This document shows, one piece after another, positions 20,301-28,610 of a DNA stretch of 64,000 nucleotides (position 1 is the first letter of the stretch; every line of letters begins with the position of its first letter). Position numbers and translations under genes: made by a program. Origin of the DNA: Bacteroidetes bacterium GWE2_42_24 (GTDB lineage Bacteria; Bacteroidota; Bacteroidia; Bacteroidales; TTA-H9); the NCBI GenBank assembly GCA_001768515.1, contig MEOA01000021.1:62001-126000 (forward strand), read 5' to 3'. Under the pieces are notes generated by a model. The model was given only the letters and a program-made list of their open reading frames with translations, was not told the DNA's origin and did no database searches.

Positions 20301-23300
20301 TTCCATCGGCTGTGGCTGGTGTCCCGATCAGCGAAGCTGGTGTATCGCCTTCACAAATCGTCTGGTCAGCGGCAATGGTTCCGGGATCAATATTATTCAC
20401 TGTTACGGCAATCAGGTTGGTTTCTTCCACACAGGCCGTCCCGTTGAGCGTAGAAGTTACGATACGCTTATACCAGTTATCCTCCATGAGTGAAGGAGCA
20501 GCATACGTTTCAAGGGTGTTTGCCCCGGCAGCATCAGACCATCCGGTCATGCCGTCAGCACTTTCCTGCCATAAATAGGTGAACACACCATCGCCGGCAG
20601 GTGGCACACTACTGAAGGGCAATGGAATCTCGCCCTCACAGATGGTCTGATCGATTGCAACACTTCCGGGATTAGAGTTTATCACGGTAACACCAATGTA
20701 ATTAGTTTCCGCAACACATGTCGTTCCATTCAGGAGGGAGGTCACGATACGTTTATACCATGTATCTGCAACCAACACAGGAGCACTGTATGTTTCGAGG
20801 CTATTCACACCAGGGGCGTCTGCCCAGCCTGTAATCCCATCGGCGCTTTGTTGCCACAGGTATGTATAGGTTCCGGAACCAGCAGGAGTAACGCTGGTGA
20901 AAGGAGCCGGAGCTGTCCCCTCACAGATGGTTTGATCGCCTGCAATACTACCAGGATCAAAGTAGTTCACTGAAACGTGTAGTATATTAGTCTCACTTGT
21001 ACAGGTAATCCCGTTGACAGTAGCCATTGCAACGCGTTTGTACCACATATCTGCAAAAAGCACAGGGGGCTGATAAACCTCTTGCGTATTCACACCGGCG
21101 GCGGCCACCCAACCTGTTGAACCATCGGTGCTCTCCATCCACAGCATACTGATGGTACCATCGCCGGCAGGCGGAACGCTGGCGAAGGGAGCCGGAGCAG
21201 TCCCCTCACAGATTGTCTGATCAGCCGAAACAGACCCTGATACAAAATTGATAACAGTCACCTCAAGTACATTAGTCTCCAACGAACAGGTTATACCTGA
21301 AACCGTCGACATAACAACCCGCTTGTACCAGGTATCAGCCGACAAGGCAGGAGGAGCATATAATTCACCATTGCCACTACTGGCAACATTGACCCAGGCA
21401 CCTGTACCATTGGGACTTTCCATCCATTGATATGTAAACAGACCATCACCTGCGGGGGCTACGCTGGTAAAGGGCGTGGGCACATCACCCTCACAAATCG
21501 TCTGGCTGGCGGCAACAGAACCTTGTGTAAAGTTAATGACGGTTATTTTTACCACATTCGACTCAACAGTACAAACCTCGCCGTTGAGCATCGAATTCAC
21601 CACCCGCTTATACCACATATCAGCGTTAAGTGCAGGCGGATCATAGTTTACATTACTATTACTGCCAGAGGCCATGACCCATGTGGTACCATCAGCACTC
21701 TGCATCCAGTTGATGTTAATTGTTCCGTCGGCTGTGGGCACTGGTCCTGTGAGCGTCGCAGGAACAGATTCTTCGCAGATGGTTTGATCACCAACGACTG
21801 TTCCATTCGTTAAGTTATTGACTGATATCCTCAATGAATCTGTTGCACTGCTGCAAGTGATGCCATTCAGAACTGAAGAAACCTGTCGCTTGTACCACCT
21901 GTCGGCTACCAGCAAAGGTGGAGAATACGTTTCGGTATTGTTGGTTCCGCCGGCAGTAGCCCAGGGAGCCATACCAGTTGAGCTTTCAAGCCATAAATAT
22001 GAAAAAACACCGGAACCGGAGGCTGGAACACTGGTGAATGGAACCGGTATTTCGCCCTCACAAACTGTTTGGTTGGACAAAATCGAACCCGGAGAGAACC
22101 TGTTGATTGTTAATGTCAGGTCGTCAGTGGTATAATTTGATCCACACGCGGAGATACCGTAGGCCCGCAATTGCAGCACGACTGTCACATCAGTCGGGGC
22201 AGGATAATAGATTGCTGAAAGTTGTGTCGCGTCGTCAAAGGTTCCATCACCCGTTGTTATCCAAAGCACTGAAGATTGATTGGAAGCACTCCCTGCGAGG
22301 GCGACATCCTCTCCCGGACACACGGTCAGATCGACACCTGCACTTACAACCGGTAATCCGGTAATCGATACAGAGCCATTCATCACGATCGGACAGCCAT
22401 TAGCACCGACGCCTTGTACCGTGTAAATCCCCTGATATTGAAGACCAAAATTCAGAGATGATCCGGTCCCGGCCATTATAACGGACGGAACCAATGGAAG
22501 GCCATTCCTGAGAAGCTCATAACTGACACCCGCCTGTGATCCGCTCAGGGAGACAGCTATTGGTTCACAGTTCACTCCGGCGGGCAGAATATCAAACATT
22601 AATGGCCTTGGCAACAAGGTTGTACTGCCAATCATCGATGATTCACAACCTGTAAGGCTATTGACAGCAATGACAACATAATTACCGGCAGTATTCTGCA
22701 CACCAAAATTTAGTACACTTCCTGTCCCGATAAGTTGTGCCACAGGCGTGGATATCAGATTGTCACGGATAAGCTGGTAGGTAATACCTGTCTGGCTTCC
22801 ATTCAACCCGATTTCAATACCTGTACAGAAACTCCCCTGAGGAGTAATGGAAAAAACAGAAGGGTTTGCAATCAGCGTGGCCACTCCATTCATGATCTCG
22901 GAACACAAGGTGGACGGATTGCTTGCCATCACACTATAATTTCCGGGCAATAGCTGTACTCCAAAACTCAATCCTGATCCGGTACCGGAAACAGGCGTCC
23001 CTATCAACACTGTGTCATTCAATAGCAACTGGTAGGACATACCCGGTTCTGATCCATCAAGCCCGATAGCATCACCGGCACAGGCGATCCCACTCAGTGT
23101 GAGGTTAAATATCTGTGGTCGGGGAAGCAATGTCAATACATTGGCCATTGACGACACACATTGGCTCACATCACTGACAGCTCTTACAGTATAGTTACCT
23201 GCCAGATTCCGCAGCCCAAAGTTTAGCGGTGAGCCGGTACCCGGCAGGATGACTTCAGGCGGAAAATTACCGTTGAGCTGCAACCAATAGGTGAAGCCTA

Positions 23301-26300
23301 CCTGTGAACCACCAAGACCAATCTCAATCGGCGCACAGGTATCTCCATGCGGAATGATTGAGTACTGAACAGGAAGGGGGTAAAGCGTAGCGCTTCCAAT
23401 CATAATCTCTGCACAGGAGGTAGCAGGATCAACACCCCTGACGGTATAAACACCCGGAAAGTTTGGCGCACCGAAATTAAGCGGCCCGCCGGTTCCGATA
23501 ATCGGAATTCCTGAATTGAACAAACCATCACGGATGAGTTGATAACTGATACCGACCTCAGATTCTTCAAGCCAGATTCCTTCATCCTGGCATACAATAC
23601 CGGCCGGGATGACTGAAAACTGTTGTGGCGGGACAACAATCACTGTAGTACCATTCATTACCCGGGTACATCCCGTCGCGCTAATTGTGGCAATAACTGT
23701 ATAGGACCCCGGTACTGTCTGAATGCCTAAACTAACCAACCCCGGAACACCTGTTCCGGCGATTGTTGATATGGTGACTCCATTATACTGCAGCTCGTAA
23801 TTGACACCTGCTTCTGTTCCATTTAAAAACAACTCTGTTCCGGGGCATTGATTTCCGGCAGGAATCAAACTATACAATGCAGGCCGCGGATTCTGCGTTA
23901 CAACTGCCACCCCATTCATATCGGTAATCCCTCCGGTAGTGGTATTCTCGGCCGTTACAGTATAATTCCCGGTAATGGTAAAAAGGCCAAAGCTCAACGC
24001 ACTGCCGGTTCCGGAAAATGTATTTACGAAAAAACCATTACGCATCAAACGATAGGTGATACCGACTTCTGAACCCGACAATCCAACAGCAACACCCGAC
24101 TCACCCAAACAGAATACTCCTCCGCCTGTTACATTGAATGACACAGGCATTGGAGTAGTGGCTATTGATGCTGTACCCGACATGATATTGGCACACTGGG
24201 TAGGCAGCAGCATATCCTGTGCAACAATCTGATAATCGCCAACCGTTGTTTGAAGTCCAAAACTGATGGAACTTCCGGTGCCAGAAATCGGGGCAGGAGG
24301 AGGAACGAGTGTCCCCCCAATCAATTCAAGCGTATAATTTACATTGGTTTGTGAAGAAGAGAGCCCTATGGCAACACCTGTCCCACCTTCCGGATAGGTT
24401 CCGCCACCAACAATTGTAAAGGCAGTTGGAAGGGGATCAATCACAATAACGGCACTTCCGCTCATCGGGGCCGGGCACCCGTTACGAGACGAAACAACGG
24501 TATAGGTTCCTGCAGCGGTCAGGTCAGGCCAGGTCAGCGGAGAGCCATCTCCAAAAATACTGGAACCCGAAACAGTATCTCCATCCAACAGCAGCAAATA
24601 TTCAACACCAACATCTGAGTCGCTCAGGTTAATGGACAGACCCGTCTCACCCTGGCAATAATGCCCCCCGCCTGAAACAGTATAAGGATCGGGAAGTGGC
24701 GTAACGGTAACCATAACATTTGCTGAGATGGAATTATAACCATCAGATACAAGTACCGTATAGGTCGTTGTTCCGGCAGGTGTAGCTGTCGGATTGGCGA
24801 TATCTGTAGCCGACAATGAACTTGCGGGCGACCATGTATAAGTATAACTACCTGAACCTCCCGAAGCATTGGCCTCCAATTGTGTGGCAGCACCTGCACA
24901 TACCGGATTGGGAACCGCCGAAGGATTTGCAGTAAGGGCTGTACCTGTCAGATTCACCAATACGATATCCGAATTCTGGCAACCGGCTCCATCCGTTACG
25001 GATACTTCAAACTGTACGTTGCTATACAAATTTGTTGTTGTGGGCGTAAGTGATCCTGCGCCTGAAGCAATCGAAAGCGCGGGTGTCCACAGAATGGGCG
25101 ATAAGGGCAACGTCTCGGCAGAGGCTGTGGCTGCAAGTGTTGTGGATGTGCCATTGGGAATATTTTGATCTGTACCGGCATCAACTACAGGCAAAGGCCT
25201 GACGGTCAACACAAGCTGCGAGGTTGTACCCGGGCAGGAGAGCGGCGCAGGACTAGAAGGGATCAGGTTGTAAACCACATCGATGCTGGCCGTTGTTGAA
25301 TTAGTCAGGGTCTCGGTGATCTGCGGATTCGTACCAGAATTTGTTGAGGGTGTTATTCCCGATACAGCAGGTCGATTCCACGAGAATTGCGTATTAATGA
25401 CACTACTTGTCGTTGAATAGGCAAACTCTTCACCACTACAGACTTCTCCGGTCAGGCCACTTGTAATAGATGGCAAAGCGCCAACTGTTATCACATAATC
25501 TCTGGCGGAAGCAGGACACGAACCAACCGTCCCGCCGGGCAGGATAGAATAGGTTACCGTACCATCGGCTACGGTGGGATTACTAATGGTCTGTACTGGA
25601 ATGGTTGATGTTCCACTCGTCGTAAACCCGGTAAGCGAAGGGGGATCGGCTATGGCATTCCATGTAAAGGAGGTTCCGGCTACGTTGGAAGTGAGTACCA
25701 CCTCTGTGGTAGGCACTCCTGAACAAACTGATTGTGAGAGCGGGGAATTCGTTACTGTAGGCGATGGATTAACAGTAACAGAATAGATTACACTGACTCC
25801 TTCACAATCGACGGGTGCAGCCCCAAAAGGCGTAATGGTAAAGTCAACCACCGTGGGGGCAATATTTGTACTATAAATGGTGATGGCAGGAATATTGCCT
25901 GTCCCGGATGACGGTGACATGCTGATGCCTGCAGGGACAGCAGCTACCCACGAGAAGGAAGTCCCGGGGAGTAAAGAGGTAAGGGTCACTGGTGCCGTGG
26001 CCCCACCTGCACAGATCGTTTGCGAGAGCGAGGTATTCGACACATCCCCTCTTGGATAAACAGCAACCCTCAAGTTGGAGGCAGTACCTACACAACTTGT
26101 TGGCACTGGTCCGGTAGGTGTAATCACATAGGTGACTTCACCCTGGCTTAAGGAACCTGAAGCGAGGGTTAAAATATTACTGATGGGTCCTGTTCCCGAT
26201 GCCGTATATCCGGAAACAGATCCGGAAGTAACTGAAGCAGTCCAGGTATAAGAAACCCCCGTAGCCGATGACTGTGGAGTATAACTGAATGTTTCGCCAC

Positions 26301-27261
26301 TACATACTGTATCAAACAATGGTGAAGTGATATCGGGTATCGGGTTTACCGTGATCAGAACGGTATTGCTGAGTCCTGCCTCACAAGGTTCGCTTGTGGC
26401 AGATCGCATAAAGTAGGTACTTTCTGTCAATGGCCCAGGGGAATACGTCGGGCCTGAAGCCCCTAAGGGAGTAAACAGCATTCCATTAAGACTATAAAAC
26501 CAGGCATAGGTATAGGTACCTCCTCCCCCATTGGCCGGCGCGACAGATGTAAGTGGAGCCGGCGTCTGGCCTGCACAGATTGTCTGTGCCGCAGCAATCT
26601 GCCCACCATCAATGGGATTATCAACCAAAACTGTCAAACTACTGGAATTCGTGCATTGAGGTGTTTGATTGGTGTTGACACACACAACCTGAAACGTAGT
26701 ATTGGCAAACAAAGTAAGCGAGAGTGGACTTAAACCTGATCCCATGATGCCGGCGGGTTGCATCCATAACCAGTTCACCCCTGTTGAAGGAGATGTAGTT
26801 ACTGTCATGGTAATAGGATCACCCGAACAAATATGAGGAGGTACAATATTGGGTGTAATTGTAACTGTAGGAACTGTATTCACGACAACTCCTGTGATCG
26901 CTGACAAGTCGGAACAACCACCACCACTGACCCTGACCTGGTAATTACCGGCAAGTGTTACCACCAGACTGTCACTCGTTTCACCTGGCAGAGAAACGCC
27001 ACCCTTAAACCACTCAAAAGTCAATCCTGCTGACATGGCCGGAGAACATTCCAAAATAACTGTATCGCCGGCACACATTCTGATCTCATTTATTCCAGAA
27101 TCATAAATTGCATTTGATGTGGGAGAAAGACGGGCTGTAATAATCGGAGGACACTGGCCAAATGCTACTCCTGAATTAAGAATCAGGAATACACTCAATA
27201 AGAATAAAGTTGTTTTTGCTGAACAGACCTGATATACAGATCCCATTAAATTACTTCGCAT
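14341..27261 (-). CDS. Giant secreted PKD/Ig-like repeat protein with gliding-motility-type (T9SS) C-terminus
   Basis: This 4306-residue protein is almost certainly exported through Sec and then the type IX secretion system. Signal peptide about residues 1-36 (TTLFLLSVFLILNSGVAFGQ). Ig/PKD-like domains occupy about 40-850. Nine ~85-residue repeats with GxxCxGxxIGLxGSQxGxxYxLxxxG run about 850-1640. Eight ~95-residue repeats with DQTICEG and WYKRxVxS run about 1715-2475. About fifteen PKD domains (WxFGDG, NPxHxY, YxVxLxV) run about 2640-4120. The end, VPNAFTPNGDGLN through YNRWGMLVFET to GHVMLLR, is the CHU_C/type B sorting domain. It is likely a surface adhesin or matrix protein. An alternative start is Met6. 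Confidence 0.95.
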   Translation of the reverse strand: MRSNLMGSVYQVCSAKTTLFLLSVFLILNSGVAFGQCPPIITARLSPTSNAIYDSGINEIRMCAGDTVILECSPAMSAGLTFEWFKGGVSLPGETSDSLVVTLAGNYQVRVSGGGCSDLSAITGVVVNTVPTVTITPNIVPPHICSGDPITMTVTTSPSTGVNWLWMQPAGIMGSGLSPLSLTLFANTTFQVVCVNTNQTPQCTNSSSLTVLVDNPIDGGQIAAAQTICAGQTPAPLTSVAPANGGGGTYTYAWFYSLNGMLFTPLGASGPTYSPGPLTESTYFMRSATSEPCEAGLSNTVLITVNPIPDITSPLFDTVCSGETFSYTPQSSATGVSYTWTASVTSGSVSGYTASGTGPISNILTLASGSLSQGEVTYVITPTGPVPTSCVGTASNLRVAVYPRGDVSNTSLSQTICAGGATAPVTLTSLLPGTSFSWVAAVPAGISMSPSSGTGNIPAITIYSTNIAPTVVDFTITPFGAAPVDCEGVSVIYSVTVNPSPTVTNSPLSQSVCSGVPTTEVVLTSNVAGTSFTWNAIADPPSLTGFTTSGTSTIPVQTISNPTVADGTVTYSILPGGTVGSCPASARDYVITVGALPSITSGLTGEVCSGEEFAYSTTSSVINTQFSWNRPAVSGITPSTNSGTNPQITETLTNSTTASIDVVYNLIPSSPAPLSCPGTTSQLVLTVRPLPVVDAGTDQNIPNGTSTTLAATASAETLPLSPILWTPALSIASGAGSLTPTTTNLYSNVQFEVSVTDGAGCQNSDIVLVNLTGTALTANPSAVPNPVCAGAATQLEANASGGSGSYTYTWSPASSLSATDIANPTATPAGTTTYTVLVSDGYNSISANVMVTVTPLPDPYTVSGGGHYCQGETGLSINLSDSDVGVEYLLLLDGDTVSGSSIFGDGSPLTWPDLTAAGTYTVVSSRNGCPAPMSGSAVIVIDPLPTAFTIVGGGTYPEGGTGVAIGLSSSQTNVNYTLELIGGTLVPPPAPISGTGSSISFGLQTTVGDYQIVAQDMLLPTQCANIMSGTASIATTPMPVSFNVTGGGVFCLGESGVAVGLSGSEVGITYRLMRNGFFVNTFSGTGSALSFGLFTITGNYTVTAENTTTGGITDMNGVAVVTQNPRPALYSLIPAGNQCPGTELFLNGTEAGVNYELQYNGVTISTIAGTGVPGLVSLGIQTVPGSYTVIATISATGCTRVMNGTTVIVVPPQQFSVIPAGIVCQDEGIWLEESEVGISYQLIRDGLFNSGIPIIGTGGPLNFGAPNFPGVYTVRGVDPATSCAEIMIGSATLYPLPVQYSIIPHGDTCAPIEIGLGGSQVGFTYWLQLNGNFPPEVILPGTGSPLNFGLRNLAGNYTVRAVSDVSQCVSSMANVLTLLPRPQIFNLTLSGIACAGDAIGLDGSEPGMSYQLLLNDTVLIGTPVSGTGSGLSFGVQLLPGNYSVMASNPSTLCSEIMNGVATLIANPSVFSITPQGSFCTGIEIGLNGSQTGITYQLIRDNLISTPVAQLIGTGSVLNFGVQNTAGNYVVIAVNSLTGCESSMIGSTTLLPRPLMFDILPAGVNCEPIAVSLSGSQAGVSYELLRNGLPLVPSVIMAGTGSSLNFGLQYQGIYTVQGVGANGCPIVMNGSVSITGLPVVSAGVDLTVCPGEDVALAGSASNQSSVLWITTGDGTFDDATQLSAIYYPAPTDVTVVLQLRAYGISACGSNYTTDDLTLTINRFSPGSILSNQTVCEGEIPVPFTSVPASGSGVFSYLWLESSTGMAPWATAGGTNNTETYSPPLLVADRWYKRQVSSVLNGITCSSATDSLRISVNNLTNGTVVGDQTICEESVPATLTGPVPTADGTININWMQSADGTTWVMASGSNSNVNYDPPALNADMWYKRVVNSMLNGEVCTVESNVVKITVINFTQGSVAASQTICEGDVPTPFTSVAPAGDGLFTYQWMESPNGTGAWVNVASSGNGELYAPPALSADTWYKRVVMSTVSGITCSLETNVLEVTVINFVSGSVSADQTICEGTAPAPFASVPPAGDGTISMLWMESTDGSTGWVAAAGVNTQEVYQPPVLFADMWYKRVAMATVNGITCTSETNILHVSVNYFDPGSIAGDQTICEGTAPAPFTSVTPAGSGTYTYLWQQSADGITGWADAPGVNSLETYSAPVLVADTWYKRIVTSLLNGTTCVAETNYIGVTVINSNPGSVAIDQTICEGEIPLPFSSVPPAGDGVFTYLWQESADGMTGWSDAAGANTLETYAAPSLMEDNWYKRIVTSTLNGTACVEETNLIAVTVNNIDPGTIAADQTICEGDTPASLIGTPATADGIIDILWQQSADGTTGWTDADGVNNTVSYSPPALIADTWYKRIVTSELNGIICSGETSTVHIAVNNLNPGSIAVDQTICEGNAPAPFTSVPATGNGIISYRWMQSPDGMSGWVAASGVNNGETYTAPVLTTDRWYKRVVTSSLPGKTCMAESNIIRMTVNSLPTAFLSGDAVICEGESTPLSVVLTGTPPWSIDYFDGTTTYTIGSIMASPFVFDVMPVVNTSYSLSAVSDAYCGGISFPGTAAVTVNPIPFAYQLTGSGDGSYCAGGSGIELILNGSQTGISYTLMFGLGSLGTPVAGTGSPISFGYVTNPGTYYVVATDVLTGCFLQMPGIIHVTVYPIPLVNFHADTACLGAVTQFTLTGSSLGGIVETIWNFGDGYTATFSGSSDPTHTYLMAGVFTVTMVATDTNGCQRTVAHNVKVQDSPVALFTWDNPNCSNSPVHFTNLSYTTQPDYIVEWVYNFGDGSDPDTIHWPGNPSISHLYPASGSYNVTLTVWSNNGCIDSLTREINITPQPVVDFSYMNGCQGGLTLFTDLTQLGVGGTVQEWYWNFGNPASGSANLSNLRNPAHTYNTPGTYLVSLIVITSQGCADTVVKPVIVKPKPTALFEADTVCQGLETQFTDLSAIANSVINSWDWDFGDGQTHSNQQNPSHLYAEFGTYQVTLAVTDTAGCVSDTTMAVPVYRLPYAAFTNSGSNCAGNEVSFTSLAATQQGYLTQWIWIYGDGEQDTINYPTSPNTIHSYALPNTYTVTLKVVNSNGCMAEVSHQVAITANPLANFTFPAANCEESTVLFTDASQSIGGIPIINREWNFGDIASGSSNTSYQQNPVHIFMNPGTYTVTLMVSTGMGCSDTVSYPVIISDKPLAQFTADTACLGGVTTFINQSIANSGVLTTYDWDFGDGTLHSNNANPTHTYTSAGLKQVTLIVNNSNGCTSSVTQQVMVAQLPMAAFIPSTQNCTMSPFLFDDQSTSSQGYIVQWQWNFDDGDTVLVNFPALPDVSHQYAMAGTYNVTLTVVNTLGCESSVSIPVVVQNNPAASFSASGSTCQGMAVLFTDLSQTNGAGPLVTWNWLFDDPGSGVLNTSSLQNPMHIFSSADTFNVRLIVSNINGCIDTIVNQVVIGQAPSARFVADSVCFTNPTQFADSTTSLVPVVSWLWNFGDGGSSTIQNPLHTYQNWGNYNVSLIVTNASGCQSDTVMNVFVKPLPTAIFNYAGICAHDGTQFTDISVTPAGTIETWLWDFGDGGTSTEQNPLHTFATGGNYFVSLTVTNSFGCDQFLGQSVNISNKPAAAFNYYTVFCPGGQVTFQDMTQGNGSPVTTRVWDFGDGFSSTAANPVYTYQYPDSCYTVRLIVNNAAGCQDTSIQQVCVKPESSFTIAVDPGCAGHPTYFQPVNLAQGDTLMFVQWSFGDPASGGANTSNQYYPGHTYTSPGNYFVKLKAWNSDNCLDSTYVEVNVPDAPLADFNWDEGVPHCDSTLTLYNLTVTSGAINDSLVWNFGDGTDTTFNAPVPPAVVHRFPRYGFYNISLTAYVANGCTHSIVKRATVKCLTSEFVAADSIACQGMTVTLNDMSAPAGAITSWLWLFGDGEYQQYFTYTPTVTHTFATAGTYSIKLTTTGVVNGQLVQDTISHTVEVLPAPVADFSAVNLCENADVVFTDQSVASNDTIAAWKWLFDDGTLSIDQNPVHRFVGDTARQVQLIVWSGFGCVDTLIREINLGRSPVIYLSPKTGLFCNQDEEITFSDTSHFIYDQYHWIWGDGDSTVTDTSVASHYFEPGEYHVVLRITSADNCGISDTAFIRVKPAPFAEMTITPESASIFNPEFYFTDNSNANNSPIIGWEWQVNGLTFSNAQSVLYDFANTTGNRVIDPDTGNFNITLWVTNFEGCRDSANQVIRIYPELLFQVPNAFTPNGDGLNSHFRPMVKYEMEGTYLLQVYNRWGMLVFETEERDAAWDGNLKGSECPVGVYTWIVTFRLPDGRNYVNQGHVMLLR
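14900..19290 (-). repeat. PKD-domain repeat array inside the giant gene
   Basis: Roughly fifteen PKD-type units of 85-95 codons, each with a W-x-FGDG-like strand and a N-P-x-H-x-Y turn. They are diverged at DNA level, so this is an old array, unlike the more uniform DQTICEG repeats to the right. Confidence 0.85.
19830..22110 (-). repeat. Eight tandem ~285-bp repeats (DQTICEG units) inside the giant gene
   Basis: Each unit encodes about 95 residues beginning near QTICEG and containing FTSVPPAGDG, WYKRVVTS and a C-terminal beta strand. Units are similar enough in DNA to support recombination or copy-number change. A diverged single relative occurs near residue 215 of the protein. Confidence 0.88.
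22330..24700 (-). repeat. Nine tandem ~260-bp repeats (GLxGSQxGxxYxL units) inside the giant gene
   Basis: Units of about 80-90 residues carry a Cys-containing start, a GSQ/GSE-x-G-x-x-Y strand and a GTGSxLxFG turn. A tenth, separate copy lies after the DQTICEG array, near 19300-19570. This is a different family from the flanking PKD and DQTICEG repeats. Confidence 0.82.
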
Positions 27262-27733
27262 AATCTTGAAAATTTGATTATTTCAGTGACACCAAATATC
27301 GTACGTAACCTGTTTCTAAAAGCCTCTCCATATAAAGGATAAAGTCCACACAAAGAAGAGATTTAAGCCAGTTCTGGCGGTCAGCCACAAACAATATTTC
27401 CGCTGATCATCATTGCTCCTTTGTAGTACATTCTTTTTTTTCATGTGGCCGGGAAGCAGAAAACCACAATAAAAGACTTTCTGCACAAATTACCATAAAC
27501 TAATGAGCATGAAGCAGAAGCACGCGGGAAATTAAATAAAGTTAAACTAAAACTAAATGCTCAGAAGCATGGTTAATCAGGCCGGAAATCTCCTGTTATC
27601 AGGACATCGATTGTACGTGTATAGTTGTATAGGGGTTACATGATTCTATATTTCCGGATCACTACCCCCTACTGATTATCAAAAACATAAATAATGACCA
27701 AATACGAAACGCTCAACAAGACAGGCCACGATA

Positions 27734-27809
27734 TGTAGAGACGCACGACCCTGCGTCTCAAATAACGACAACGGTCATGGAAGAGACGCACGGGTCGTGC
27801 TTCTCTACA
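27734..27809. repeat. Palindromic GTAGAGACGC dispersed-type repeat
   Basis: TGTAGAGACGCACGACCC pairs with the reverse complement of GGGTCGTGCTTCTCTACA across a 25-base spacer. The GTAGAGACGC...GCGTCTCTAC form is a common dispersed palindrome in Bacteroidota and cyanobacteria. It sits in the gap upstream of the giant gene and directly beside repeat copy B. Confidence 0.8.
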
Positions 27810-27814
27810 AACAT

Positions 27815-28214
27815 TCCTCTAACATACTGTAAACCCGCTAAAAAGATATGTAAAAAAGACTCCGTTCCCTCTATGGTCTAACTTTGGCCTAACTTTGGTC
27901 TCTCTTTTGCTTGATTATCAAGCTGTTTTAAAGTGTGATATTGGTTACTTGACCTTCATTGAACGAACATTGAACGAACATTCTTAAAAATTGCAATTTT
28001 CACTGTTCATTGAACGAAGTTCGAACGAAAGTGCAAAAACCATCACCGGTGGTGAAAATCATTGCATTTTCACCGAATGATATAAACAATTGGTAATTTG
28101 ATATTTAAATCAGATATTCAAAAAATTAGTCACCTTACATGTTTTAACTTTTTGATGTGAATCAAATTAATCATTGAACAGTTCGAACAGTTTTTTGACT
28201 TTGGCACAGGAATT
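27815..28214 (-). repeat. Copy B of the ~400-bp non-coding repeat
   Basis: Reverse-complement match to 4240-4640, sharing its internal features (doubled GAACGAACATT, CACCGGTGGTG, TAAACCCGCTAAAAAGATA). The two copies enclose about 23 kb, from the thioredoxin-like gene to the giant protein. Confidence 0.93.
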
Positions 28215-28610
28215 GCCTGGGGGCGACGGCTAAATTTTCCGGCACAGGGAGTGCCGGGATTAATGTCCGGCATGAGGTTGATCCATGAATACTAATTCCC
28301 GGACAACTAATCGGCCCGGCAGAAAACGTTGTTTTTGACATCTGACTAATAACACGATGTCTAAACACTGCACCACCGCCTTCCGGCATTTCATCGGGTG
28401 TAAAAGGGTTGGCAGAAAAGGCAGCAGTACCGGGGAGTATTAATCCCCATCGGCTAAAGATACCAACAAGATCGCGCGGTAATCCATAAAAACGGGTTTC
28501 AAATACAGGTTGCCGAGTTTTCTAAAACCACAAAGCCCGGCGACGTATCAACACCTCCATCATCCAGACAGGGAGGCGATTGCAGATTTACTGTGAATTG
28601 CGACATTTTC
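28215..28610. other. Gene-free stretch downstream of YfhO gene
   Basis: No gene called. A small hairpin CCGGCACAGGGAGTGCCGG lies near 28240. The leftward strand of 28300-28440 has a coding look (FSANPFTPDEMPEGGG) without an intact start or end, perhaps a decayed gene remnant. Confidence 0.4.

Noticed and set aside
14359-26095. Many open frames on the strand opposite, and in other frames of, the giant gene
   Set aside because: They follow the repeat structure of the giant protein and lack starts, motifs or spacing of real genes.
28217-28440. Leftward frame with MPEGGGAVF
   Set aside because: Part of it lies in the repeat copy, with no upstream continuation; could be a decayed gene but not supportable.
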